DNA of 51,874 nt from positions 1 to 51,874 of the forward strand of contig JBOHWL010000100.1 of the NCBI GenBank assembly GCA_050736615.1, written 5' to 3'. Positions 36,288-44,290 of this stretch are shown piece by piece. Every line of letters starts with the position of its first letter. Position 1 is the stretch's first letter. This stretch comes from JBOHWJ01 sp050736615 (lineage in GTDB: Bacteria > Desulfobacterota > Binatia > Binatales > Binataceae). Position numbers and translations under genes: made by a program. A model generated the notes under the pieces. It was given only the letters and a program-made list of their open reading frames with translations. It ran no database searches and had not been told where the DNA came from.

Positions 36288-37475
36288 TCAGATCGTCGGA
36301 TGGAAGTAAAACTCCATTCGCGCGCGCCGCGCGAACCACGCCACCCGCCACACAAAGCCGCCCGCGATCGCCACGGCAAAGGCGAACATCAGCCACCGCG
36401 CGACTGAATTACCATTCGGCCAAATCGCCACCCATACCGCCGCGCCGATCAGGTTGACAAACGCGATCGGTACAAAATATTTCCAGCACAGCGACATCAA
36501 CTGATCGATTCGCACGCGCGGCAGCGTACCCCGAATCCACATCGAAATGAATACCAATACCAGAACCTTGACATTGAAAGTGACGAACTGAAGCACGTTC
36601 ATCACGATCGCGTTGCGGCTCACCTGCGGAAATTGCCAGCCACCCAGGAACAGGGTCGCCACAATTGCGGCGCCGATAAACATGTTGCCCCATTCCGCCA
36701 TGAAGAAGAACAAGTAGCGCATGCTGCTGTATTCGGTCGCGAAACCGGCCACCAGTTCGGATTCCGCTTCGGGCAAATCGAACGGCGTGCGATTGTTCTC
36801 CGCAAGCGTCGAGACAAACAAAATGATCGCGGCGGCCATGCAGAACGGGTTGGCGAAGATGAACCAGCGATCAGGCGCCCAGCCTTGCGCCCGTATAATG
36901 CCTTGCATCGAAAGGGTTCCGGTCATCAGCACCACCGGAAAGATCGACAGGCCGGCCGGAATCTCGTAACTGACTATTTGAGCGGCGGAGCGAATTCCTC
37001 CGATCAACGACCACTTGTTATTCGACGCCCACCCCGCCATCAGCACGCCGACCACCGTCAGCGCAGTGACCGAGGTAATATAGAAGATGCCGACGTTCAG
37101 GTTGGCCAGGATTAACGACGAGGAAAAAGGCATTACCGCCCACGGCAGAATGAATGCCAGCACCACCAGGTAAGGCGCGAATTTGAACAAACGAGCGTCG
37201 GCCTCCGCCGGCACCACGTCTTCCTTGCAGACATGCTTGAAGCCGTCGGCCAGCCATTGCAAAACGCCGTTGGGGCCGACCCGGTTGGGACCGACACGCG
37301 ACTGAATACGGGCCCATACGCGGCGTTCAAGCCAAGTCACAATCGAGGCGAACGGCACCGCGATCGCAAACAGCACCACCGCGCATGCGATCGCGATAGC
37401 GACGACATATACTAACTCCCGCGGAACGCCCGCGAACATCCCGCGAGAAATTAGTGTGTCAAGCCATTGCCGCAT
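36288..37475 (-). CDS. nuoH: Complex I membrane subunit NuoH
   Basis: Heel subunit that forms the quinone chamber with NuoD and NuoB; 395 residues, eight or nine helices. Signatures are WLERRVWARIQSRVGPNRVGP near residue 48, GGIRSAAQIVSYEIPAGLS, and NNRTPFDLPEAESELVAGF with its Asp and Glu residues of the quinone-linked loop. It lies six bases behind nuoD. Confidence 0.97.
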   Translation of the reverse strand: MRQWLDTLISRGMFAGVPRELVYVVAIAIACAVVLFAIAVPFASIVTWLERRVWARIQSRVGPNRVGPNGVLQWLADGFKHVCKEDVVPAEADARLFKFAPYLVVLAFILPWAVMPFSSSLILANLNVGIFYITSVTALTVVGVLMAGWASNNKWSLIGGIRSAAQIVSYEIPAGLSIFPVVLMTGTLSMQGIIRAQGWAPDRWFIFANPFCMAAAIILFVSTLAENNRTPFDLPEAESELVAGFATEYSSMRYLFFFMAEWGNMFIGAAIVATLFLGGWQFPQVSRNAIVMNVLQFVTFNVKVLVLVFISMWIRGTLPRVRIDQLMSLCWKYFVPIAFVNLIGAAVWVAIWPNGNSVARWLMFAFAVAIAGGFVWRVAWFARRARMEFYFHPTI

Positions 37476-37481
37476 GATTAT

Positions 37482-38600
37482 TCAGCGATCAATTTCCGGC
37501 GCGATCACGTCCAAACTGGCGATCAACACCACCAAATCCGCAATCATCAGGCCCCGGCTCAATTTCTGAATCATCCCCATCGCGGCGAACGATCCGGTAC
37601 GCACGTGCACGCGCCACGGATAACCGGTGCCGTCACTGATCACGTACCAGCCCTGGTCACCGCGCGCGCTTTCGACTCGCACCTGGCATTCACCGGCCGG
37701 CGGTTTGAAATTCCTCACCACCTTGCCGAGCACCGGGCCTTCGGGCATTTGCGCCAGCGCCTGGCGCAGGATTTTCGATGACTCCGTCATTTCGCGGATC
37801 CGCATCATGTAGCGGTCCATCGCGTCGCCGATGGCGCCCCATTCACCCGCGCCGATTGGCACGTCGAAATCCAGATCGGGATAAACCGAATAGGGCATGT
37901 CTTTGCGAACATCCCATTTGACCCCGCAAGCGCGCAGGTTGGGGCCGACGAGATTGTAGCTGACGGCGTCCGCGGCACTAATCGGCGCGACGTTGGCCAG
38001 CCGCTGCACGCAGATTTTGTTGTATGAAAAGAGCGCGTTGAATTCATGCAGGATCGGCTCGAGATGGTCGAGGTAAGCGAGCGCCTTCTCGCGCCATCCG
38101 GGCGGCAAATCCCAGGCCACGCCGCCAATCCGCATGTAATTGAAGGTCAGGCGCGCGCCGCACAATTCCTCGATCAAATCGTTGATCATCTCGCGTTCGC
38201 GCAGCGTGTGCAGGAACGGCGTCATCGCGCCGATATCCATGCCCATCAGGCCAACGGTGAGCAGATGCGAGGCGATCCGGTTGAATTCGGCCGCGATCAC
38301 GCGGCAGTATTCGCCGCGCCGCGGCACCTCGATCGCGGCCAGCCGTTCGCAGGCCATCGCCCAACCCTGGTTGGTGAACATCGCGCAGACATAATCAACG
38401 CGGTCGGTATACGGCATGAAGCCGTGATAGCCGACCTTCTCGGCAATCTTTTCGATGGAGCGATGCAGGTAGCCGACATCGGGAACCGCCTCGCGCATCA
38501 CCTCGCCGTCGGCGCGAATCACGAAACGCAACACGCCATGGGTCGAGGGATGTTGCGGTCCCATGTTGAGGGTCATCTCTTCGGTGTGCAGCGTGCTCAT
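37482..38600 (-). CDS. nuoD: Complex I quinone-site subunit NuoD
   Basis: Peripheral 49-kDa-type subunit that forms the quinone-reduction site with NuoB; 372 residues, separate from NuoC. The N-terminus contains MTLNMGPQHPSTHGVLR with the His and nearby residues at the quinone head group. GYLHRSIEK and a C-terminal RTGSFAAMGMIQKLSRGLMIADLV segment, in parts, are also characteristic. The start overlaps the nuoC stop by 4 bases (ATGA). Confidence 0.97.
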   Translation of the reverse strand: MSTLHTEEMTLNMGPQHPSTHGVLRFVIRADGEVMREAVPDVGYLHRSIEKIAEKVGYHGFMPYTDRVDYVCAMFTNQGWAMACERLAAIEVPRRGEYCRVIAAEFNRIASHLLTVGLMGMDIGAMTPFLHTLREREMINDLIEELCGARLTFNYMRIGGVAWDLPPGWREKALAYLDHLEPILHEFNALFSYNKICVQRLANVAPISAADAVSYNLVGPNLRACGVKWDVRKDMPYSVYPDLDFDVPIGAGEWGAIGDAMDRYMMRIREMTESSKILRQALAQMPEGPVLGKVVRNFKPPAGECQVRVESARGDQGWYVISDGTGYPWRVHVRTGSFAAMGMIQKLSRGLMIADLVVLIASLDVIAPEIDR

Positions 38601-39106
38601 TTCTTTTTCTGATCGAGGCGGATTATCGGGCTCTCGCGCACGGTTGAGATGCCGTGATATTCGAGCGGTTCGACGAAATCCTTGCGCAAGGGATAGCCGG
38701 GCCAGTCTTCCGGCATGAGGATGCGGCGCAAGTCGCTATGGCCCGTGAAGGTAACGCCCAACAGGTCGAAAATCTCGCGTTCCATCCAGTTCGCCGACGG
38801 CCAGATGCCTTCAAGCGTCTCGACTACCGGGTGTTGGCGGTCGAGCCTGACCTTGCATACCGCGCCATGGCGATGGCGATAAGAAAAGAGATGATAGACG
38901 ACCTCAATCCGGTCCTTGTAATCGACGCCGGTTTCATTGCTCAGACAATCCATCGCGGTATCCGGATTGTCACGCAGGAAGCGAGCGGCCGCGCCGATCG
39001 CTTGCGCATCGATCACGATGAACGGGTCGGGTTTCCGCTCGACGATTTCAATCACGCTATCCGGCAGGTGCAGTTTCACTAATTCGTAAATCAGCCGCGG
39101 CTCCAT
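38597..39106 (-). CDS. nuoC: Complex I subunit NuoC
   Basis: Peripheral 30-kDa-type subunit that supports NuoD; no cofactor. I set the start at the ATG at 39106, two bases after the nuoB stop, giving MEPRLIYELVKLHLPD. A longer frame to 39223 lies over nuoB and has no domain content. The product is 169 residues. Signatures are ERKPDPFIVID, the WMEREIFDLLGVTFTGH segment and RRILMPEDWPGYPLRKDF near the C-terminus. Confidence 0.95.
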   Translation of the reverse strand: MEPRLIYELVKLHLPDSVIEIVERKPDPFIVIDAQAIGAAARFLRDNPDTAMDCLSNETGVDYKDRIEVVYHLFSYRHRHGAVCKVRLDRQHPVVETLEGIWPSANWMEREIFDLLGVTFTGHSDLRRILMPEDWPGYPLRKDFVEPLEYHGISTVRESPIIRLDQKKK

Positions 39107-39108
39107 GC

Positions 39109-39615
39109 TCAAGCCTGAATCGCCTGCCGAAGAGGCCGCTCCCGCGTCAACCAGCGCTCCGCCATGATTTTGTCCTGCAGCTTGAGCAGGCCTTCGGTCA
39201 GCGCCTCGGGACGTGGCGGACATCCGGGCACGTAAACGTCCACCGGCAGGATTTTGTCCACGCCGTCACAGACTGAGTAAGCGAGCTGGAACAATCCACC
39301 GCAGCTCGCGCAACTTCCCATTGAGATGATGTATTTGGGATCCGGCATCTGGTCGTAGAGCAAGCGCGTGCGCAGCGCCATCTTGAGGGTCAGCGTACCG
39401 GCGATGATCATCAGATCGGACTGGCGCGCCGAGGCGCGTGGCGTCGCGCCGAAACGTTCGATATCCGAACGCGGACCACCCGTATGCATCAATTCGATCG
39501 CGCAGCAGGCCAGCCCAAAGAGCATGTACCAGATGCTCGATTTCCGCATCCAGTTAATTAATTCGTCGGTCTTGGCGGTGAGGACGTAATCCGGCAGCGT
39601 GTTGAGTAATGGCAT
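39109..39615 (-). CDS. nuoB: Complex I iron-sulfur subunit NuoB
   Basis: Carries cluster N2, the last electron carrier before quinone. The ATG at 39615 gives MPLLNTLPDYVL and a 168-residue product. An earlier frame start adds 51 residues over the nuoA end and is rejected. The N2 ligands read as the tandem pair Cys37-Cys38 (GLACCAIE), Cys102 (MGSCASCGG) and Cys132 (PGCPPRPEAL). It follows nuoA after 23 bases. Confidence 0.97.
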   Translation of the reverse strand: MPLLNTLPDYVLTAKTDELINWMRKSSIWYMLFGLACCAIELMHTGGPRSDIERFGATPRASARQSDLMIIAGTLTLKMALRTRLLYDQMPDPKYIISMGSCASCGGLFQLAYSVCDGVDKILPVDVYVPGCPPRPEALTEGLLKLQDKIMAERWLTRERPLRQAIQA

Positions 39616-39638
39616 GCGGCGCTCACATCCCTTTCGAA

Positions 39639-40025
39639 CTAATCCGGAACTTTCTTGATCCACTCGAGATCGCGCTTGACCCAGACGTAGGCGAGGCCAA
39701 TGAACAGAATGAGTAGAAACACGAGCATCTCGCTGAGGGCGAACCAACGCCAGCCCCGCTTCACCCAATCCAGATAAACGGCGGCGACCGGGAAAATGAA
39801 CGCGACTTCCACCTCGAAAATGACGAATACCAAGGCAATCAGGTAAAAGCGGACGTTGAAATTAATCCAGGCATGGCCCGTGGGCGGTTCGCCGCACTCG
39901 TAAGGCATCAGCTTGCGCGCAAACGGATTGCTCGGCGCCAGCAGTTTTTGCAGTCCGATCATCGCCGCCATGAAGAGCAGGCCGATAATCGCCAGGGCCA
40001 AGGGAATGCCGAAATTAAAGTACAT
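39639..40025 (-). CDS. nuoA: Complex I membrane subunit NuoA
   Basis: Three-helix membrane subunit of 128 residues at the head of the nuo operon. KLMPYECGEPPTGHAWINFNVRFY, read in two parts, is the NuoA signature loop, followed by ALVFVIFEVEVAFIFPVA with its conserved acidic residues. A candidate promoter lies 18-46 bases upstream. Confidence 0.96.
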   Translation of the reverse strand: MYFNFGIPLALAIIGLLFMAAMIGLQKLLAPSNPFARKLMPYECGEPPTGHAWINFNVRFYLIALVFVIFEVEVAFIFPVAAVYLDWVKRGWRWFALSEMLVFLLILFIGLAYVWVKRDLEWIKKVPD

Positions 40026-40042
40026 GATTCCGCTCGATCCTT

Positions 40043-40071
40043 GATTTAACCTGACCTTATACGACTGTCAA
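40043..40071 (-). promoter_or_regulatory. Candidate promoter of the nuo operon
   Basis: On the minus strand a perfect TTGACA (-35) is followed after 17 bases by TAAATC, a half-match to the -10 consensus. The -10 ends about 18 bases before the nuoA ATG, implying a very short leader. A 10-bp palindrome GATACGTATC lies upstream at 40096-40105 and could be an operator. The position fits a promoter for the whole nuoA-N run. Confidence 0.5.
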
Positions 40072-40173
40072 ATAAATCTTCTATTGTCATGATGAGATAC
40101 GTATCCCACGCGCCTTTGTGGCGGCAAGTGGCAACCTAAGCAAACGCCGCTTTTTAGCTATTTGATCCCGTTC

Positions 40174-40195
40174 AAAAACCGCCGCAAAGCGGCGG
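40174..40195 (-). terminator. Rho-independent terminator downstream of the FmdB-type gene
   Basis: On the minus strand CCGCCGC, a 3-base loop and GCGGCGG are followed by TTTTT. It lies about 280 bases beyond the FmdB-type stop and upstream of the nuo promoter, so it insulates the nuo operon from the leftward genes before it. Confidence 0.8.
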
Positions 40196-40473
40196 CATCA
40201 AGCCATGCGCCTTGACCGGTCAGGCATGCCATCATCGTGAACGCGGCTTCCATGCATGCTACAAGTTTAGTTCCGAGAAGCTCAAGCTCATTTTAGAACC
40301 AACGGCACGGGACCGCTGGCCGTACAGGTTCGTCCCGCGTCGTCGATGCTATCTCAAGTGTATCGCGGTGGACGTGATCGTGCGCGACCGGCGGACCTTT
40401 GAGCCACGTTGGAACGGCCCGGTATCCGACGCGGAAAAGCGTTTACTGAAGTCTTGGCTAACCTTGCGGATAA
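40196..40473. other. Intergenic region with no supported gene
   Basis: About 280 bases between the FmdB-type stop and its terminator. A plus-strand frame of 92 codons at 40212-40490 overlaps the FmdB-type gene, has no recognisable domain and is probably chance. I see no RNA gene. Confidence 0.4.
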
Positions 40474-40806
40474 TCAGGGCATGTCTTTGATAAGCTTGCC
40501 GCTGCGAGCCTTTTCGACGGTTTCGTCGAACTTCGGTCCGAGTTCGACGCCCATCTGTTGCGCGCGCCGCTTGGCCCACAATCCCACGTTGCGTGAGTCG
40601 CGGTAGAACGATTCGTCGTTGCGTCTGGACGGATCAAACTTGGCCAGTCGCGACGCCTCACTCTCGACGGTCGCGAACGAAGACAACACGCGCCTGGTTT
40701 CACCACCACAGTCAGGGCAGTTCGGCCGCGTATTTCGCTCGGCTCCAAGCAACACATGAGCGGCTACCCGGCCGCACGACGTGCATTCGTATTCGTAAAT
40801 CGGCAT
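40474..40806 (-). CDS. FmdB-type zinc ribbon protein
   Basis: Small putative regulator of 110 residues. The start is set at the ATG giving MPIYEYECTSCG, the invariant N-terminus of this family. A longer frame adds 18 residues over the upstream gene. The zinc ribbon ligands are Cys8, Cys11, Cys30 and Cys33. The C-terminal half is charged and probably helical, with unknown partners. Members are often called FmdB or regulatory protein by homology, but their function is not established. It begins two bases after the stop of a two-helix membrane protein. Confidence 0.85.
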   Translation of the reverse strand: MPIYEYECTSCGRVAAHVLLGAERNTRPNCPDCGGETRRVLSSFATVESEASRLAKFDPSRRNDESFYRDSRNVGLWAKRRAQQMGVELGPKFDETVEKARSGKLIKDMP

Positions 40807-40808
40807 CT

Positions 40809-41108
40809 TCAATTCAAGATATTGCGGCCCGGACGCTCCGGCAATTGACTCCCGAAGCAACTATGGCGACGGAAAAATCGAGCGAACCTCCAGCGACCGC
40901 CGAGAAACGGGCTGACCAGGGAGCTGCCGCCAAACAGGATCACGCCGATTATAAACACCGTCGCGCCGGTCGCAATCCACCAGCCCATGTTGTCTGTTAC
41001 CCCCAGCACGATCATGATCACGCCCCAGGCAGGCAGCAGCAGCGCCACCAGAAATCTGACAATTCGACTGACGGTAGTCTGAAGCGTGCTCGATCCTTCG
41101 TTCGCCAT
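40809..41108 (-). CDS. Hypothetical two-helix membrane protein
   Basis: I do not recognise this 99-residue protein. It begins MANEGSSTLQTTVSRIVRFLVALL and has two predicted transmembrane segments (about residues 14-34 and 40-60), separated by a short DNMGWW turn, then a basic C-terminal tail. I chose the ATG at 41108; a longer frame to 41204 adds unconvincing sequence. The tight spacing to the FmdB-type gene suggests they are co-translated. Confidence 0.6.
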   Translation of the reverse strand: MANEGSSTLQTTVSRIVRFLVALLLPAWGVIMIVLGVTDNMGWWIATGATVFIIGVILFGGSSLVSPFLGGRWRFARFFRRHSCFGSQLPERPGRNILN

Positions 41109-41163
41109 GCGAACCCTCGCAAACAAGCAATCGTGAAGTGGCAAATACGCGGCCTGCGCCTCT

Positions 41164-43251
41164 TTAATGGAATTCGCGGACGGCTTCAACATGTGATCGA
41201 ACATTCAAGGGCACGACGGTTCCCGCTTGCAAAACATTGCGCGAGCTGGGCGCCTGATTCGCATTCCGTGGGTCATACAGATAAAGCGCGGGCGGACCCC
41301 CTCCACCGGCGACAGCTGACGCGAGTTTGAGTCGCAGGTGATCGCGAATCGCGGAGGGCAGCAGTGCCAGGTCGCGGCGGCGGGCGACCAGGTAAAAGCT
41401 TTGACGCGGTGGTCGAGGCGAGCGCCGGACGCTCTTTGGCAGGGCCGGCACCGCCCGTCCGTAATAATAAGCGAGGCCAGGACTATCGAAGACCACGTAG
41501 ACGGGCGTACCATCCACGCGGCTTTTCACGTTCGTGGCAAACCTCGCGAGACTGCGGGTGCGCGCCACCTCTGGTCTCAAGGTGCCGGTCCATAAGCTGG
41601 TTCCCGCCAGGCAAATTAACGCCAATCCAGCGCCACCCCAAAGCGCCTGGCTTTTCCAAATACCGACGAAAACCGCGAAGGTACCCAGCGCCACGGCCGC
41701 GCCGAAAACCGCGAACGGAAGCGCGAACCGGCCGAAGCCATGCGCAAACATCATCGCGTAGCTAGCGTCGCTCGATTGCAGTCCGAGATGCCAGCCGCGC
41801 ACCATGCCGCCCGTCGAGAAATAAACCGCCGCGGCAACGACCCCGGCCAGCATAATGACCGTGATCGCGCCGAGCGTGACATTGCGGAGAAACGGGGCAT
41901 TCAAGATGCACACGCGGCCGTTCTCCTTTTCCGAAATACCGGTAAATAGCACCGCCATCATGATCGCAAGCGCGGGCAACGCCGGTAAAATATAGTCGTC
42001 ACGCTTGGCGCTGGCGGCCGAAAACAGCGCGACCACCGCCAAAACCATCGCCAGCGCAAACAACATCGGTTTGCGCACCTCCGTCATGAACTGGCCTGCG
42101 ATAAATGCCACCGCCAACGCTGGTACCAGGAAGCTCAGCGGCATCGAACCGCCCAACATGCGCAACGCGATATAGTAGATCGGACGCGCGGCCTCGCCGG
42201 TTCCACCCATACTCGCCGGCAGAAAATGGCCGAAGTTTTCGGCGACAAAAACGCCCGTGAGATCGCTGCCGCGCCCGGCGATGAACGCCGGTACGTACCA
42301 GGCCGCCGCGATCGCACACGCCGCCCCGACCATCACCCACGGCCACGCTCGCCGCGCCGGGGCCAACGGATTGCGCCCCAACAACAGGAGATAGATGAAC
42401 GCGGCGAGAGCCAGCAGCACAATCGCGACCGGACCCTTGGTCAGCACGGCCAGCCCGAGTATCGCGCCTGCACCCAGCGTGCGCCGCCATTGCACCGGCC
42501 GGGCGGCGAGCCGCGAGACCGCCGGCAAAGGCTGCGCTCCACTGAAGAATCCATGCGCAGGTGGGCTTTGGTCACGCTCAGACGCAGCCGAAGAATCCCG
42601 CACGCGGGATGCTTCACGGCGCGGATTCCCTGCGGAATCACTGGTGCGGTTTTCCAGAAGTTCTCCGGATGGCTGTCCGCTCTCGAATAATGGATAAATG
42701 ACAAACCATGCGCTGAACAGCAGGAACGTCATGAGCATGTCGGTCAGCGCAGTGGTTGCGCGCGAGGCATAGCCGTAAACGCCCAATAAAAGAAAAAAAG
42801 CCAGCCATCCGCTCGCGGTCCCCGCCTCAGCCAAGGTCCACTCCAACACCACCACTGCCAGTGCGGCGCCCGCGAGCAGCGAAGGCGCGCGGGCGGTGGC
42901 TTCATCCACCCCTCCAGCGGCCTTGCTCATCAAAGCGGCGCACCAGTAGTAAAGCGGCGGCTTGCGCTCGACGAAATCGTAATAGTCGTGAGGCAGCAAC
43001 CAATGGCCGTGGTTGACTATATCGACCACCCACTGGGCTGATTGCGGTTCCTGGTCCTTCTCGAATGGCGCCCGGATGCCCTGGCTCAAAATCACTAGCG
43101 CGATGATAGAAGCGGCGGCGATTCTCAACGCGCGACGCGCGGCCGAACTCAACGCGCGGGACGGCTGATCCGTCGCCGCTTCTCCCGCTCGCCAGAGGCG
43201 CTTTAGCCGCAGTGGCGCGCTCACGATGCCAGGCGCGATATGCCGCCGCAT
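41164..43251 (-). CDS. GT39-family (ArnT-like) membrane glycosyltransferase with in-frame insert
   Basis: Polytopic transferase of 695 residues that moves sugars from a polyprenyl carrier to lipid or protein acceptors on the outer face of the membrane. The N-terminal loop has the family pattern FEKDQEPQSAQWV with acidic residues, then HGHWLLPHDYYDFVERKPPLYYW in parts. About 11 hydrophobic segments are visible. Residues about 190-254 are a hydrophilic low-complexity stretch (SGELLENRTSDSAGN and following) that interrupts the hydrophobic pattern. The DNA there is a palindromic element, described separately. The acceptor is unknown. A soluble tail of about 140 residues follows the last helix. 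Confidence 0.88.
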   Translation of the reverse strand: MRRHIAPGIVSAPLRLKRLWRAGEAATDQPSRALSSAARRALRIAAASIIALVILSQGIRAPFEKDQEPQSAQWVVDIVNHGHWLLPHDYYDFVERKPPLYYWCAALMSKAAGGVDEATARAPSLLAGAALAVVVLEWTLAEAGTASGWLAFFLLLGVYGYASRATTALTDMLMTFLLFSAWFVIYPLFESGQPSGELLENRTSDSAGNPRREASRVRDSSAASERDQSPPAHGFFSGAQPLPAVSRLAARPVQWRRTLGAGAILGLAVLTKGPVAIVLLALAAFIYLLLLGRNPLAPARRAWPWVMVGAACAIAAAWYVPAFIAGRGSDLTGVFVAENFGHFLPASMGGTGEAARPIYYIALRMLGGSMPLSFLVPALAVAFIAGQFMTEVRKPMLFALAMVLAVVALFSAASAKRDDYILPALPALAIMMAVLFTGISEKENGRVCILNAPFLRNVTLGAITVIMLAGVVAAAVYFSTGGMVRGWHLGLQSSDASYAMMFAHGFGRFALPFAVFGAAVALGTFAVFVGIWKSQALWGGAGLALICLAGTSLWTGTLRPEVARTRSLARFATNVKSRVDGTPVYVVFDSPGLAYYYGRAVPALPKSVRRSPRPPRQSFYLVARRRDLALLPSAIRDHLRLKLASAVAGGGGPPALYLYDPRNANQAPSSRNVLQAGTVVPLNVRSHVEAVREFH
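42490..42684. repeat. REP-like palindromic element inserted in frame in the GT39 gene
   Basis: The segment contains two perfect small hairpins: ATCCCGC / GCGGGAT with a 2-base loop (42595-42610) and GATTCC / GGAATC with a 4-base loop (42624-42639). Read on the minus strand it includes GGATTCTTCGGCTGCG, a motif resembling dispersed repeats seen in many environmental genomes. It encodes about 65 hydrophilic residues between two membrane segments and contains no stop in the GT39 frame. The boundaries are estimated from where family-like protein sequence stops and resumes. Confidence 0.55.
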
Positions 43252-43282
43252 CGCGCGGCCATGAAGTTGGAGGTTGCGGGAT

Positions 43283-44290
43283 TCATCGCAAATGATTCAC
43301 ACGCTGGACCGCACCCCCGCCGCCGATTGCTTCGGGCATCAGATGTCGCAAGCCACACGCCGAATCGAAGCTCGCCACTTCCATAACTTCGGCATTATGC
43401 GCGTAGCCAACTCTTCCAGTTCCGTCCACCAGCACGATTCCCGCTTGCGCGCCGGTGGTCTCGCCAAGCTGCCGGATGGCGTTTTCCGCCACCCGCATCG
43501 GGTCGCGCCGCCCAAGCATCAACACGGCCTCGCGGCACAACGCGATTTTGATAATCGCCTCCCCCGTTCCCGTAGCCGAAGCACCGCCACGCGCATCAGC
43601 GAAAACGCCCGCGCCGATTACCGCCGAATCGCCGATGCGGCCGGGGAGCTTGCCGGAAATGCCGCCAGTTGAAGTGGCGGCGGCAAGATTGCCGCGTGCG
43701 TCGAGTGCCACGGCACCGACGGTGCCGTGGCGGTCGGCTTCCACCGCCGCCACTGTGCGCCCCTCCATCACGGCGCGCCAACGTTCGCGGGCCCGTTCAC
43801 TGATCAACTCTTCCGGCCGACACAGCTCGAAACCGAAGCGCACCGCCAGCCGTTCGGCATTGGCGCCGCCGATCAGAACGTGGGGCGAACGTTCCATCAC
43901 GGCACGCGCGAGCAGGATCGGATTACGTATGCGGCTGATAAGCACCACGGCGCCGGCACGCAACACGAAGCGCCCATGCTTGACCGGCGGCTGCAGATTG
44001 GCCCCGTTCGATTCATCGCCATTGCGCGCCACCATCACCGCCGCATCCATTTCGACCTTGCCCTCGGTAGTCAAGACCGAACCATAGCCAGCGTTGAAGA
44101 GGGGGTCGTCCTCAAGCAGCGTAACGGTCGCGCTGACGGCATCAAGCGCGGCGCCGCCGTCGCGCAGGATCTGTGTGCCGCGTTCAGCCGCAGCGACAAT
44201 GGCGCGACGCCTATTCGACCGCTCATTGAATGGCGCTCGGCCGCCGGCACCGCCATGCGCGATCAGAGCTACGCTCCGGCGCTTACGCAT
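43283..44290 (-). CDS. Isoaspartyl peptidase / plant-type L-asparaginase
   Basis: N-terminal nucleophile hydrolase that cleaves beta-aspartyl dipeptides and asparagine. I chose the ATG at 44290 (MRKRRSVALIAHGGAGG), which matches family starts and overlaps the methyltransferase gene by 8 bases. A longer frame adds 60 residues over that gene. The product is 335 residues. The autocleavage nucleophile is Thr190 in DRHGTVGAVALD, and a downstream TSTGGISGKLPGRIGDSAVIGAG segment, read in parts, lines the active site. It is a cytoplasmic enzyme with no signal peptide. Confidence 0.93.
   Translation of the reverse strand: MRKRRSVALIAHGGAGGRAPFNERSNRRRAIVAAAERGTQILRDGGAALDAVSATVTLLEDDPLFNAGYGSVLTTEGKVEMDAAVMVARNGDESNGANLQPPVKHGRFVLRAGAVVLISRIRNPILLARAVMERSPHVLIGGANAERLAVRFGFELCRPEELISERARERWRAVMEGRTVAAVEADRHGTVGAVALDARGNLAAATSTGGISGKLPGRIGDSAVIGAGVFADARGGASATGTGEAIIKIALCREAVLMLGRRDPMRVAENAIRQLGETTGAQAGIVLVDGTGRVGYAHNAEVMEVASFDSACGLRHLMPEAIGGGGAVQRVNHLR

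Noticed and set aside
40212..40490. Plus-strand frame of 92 codons
   Set aside because: It overlaps the FmdB-type gene and its terminator region, has no clear ribosome-binding site and no domain.
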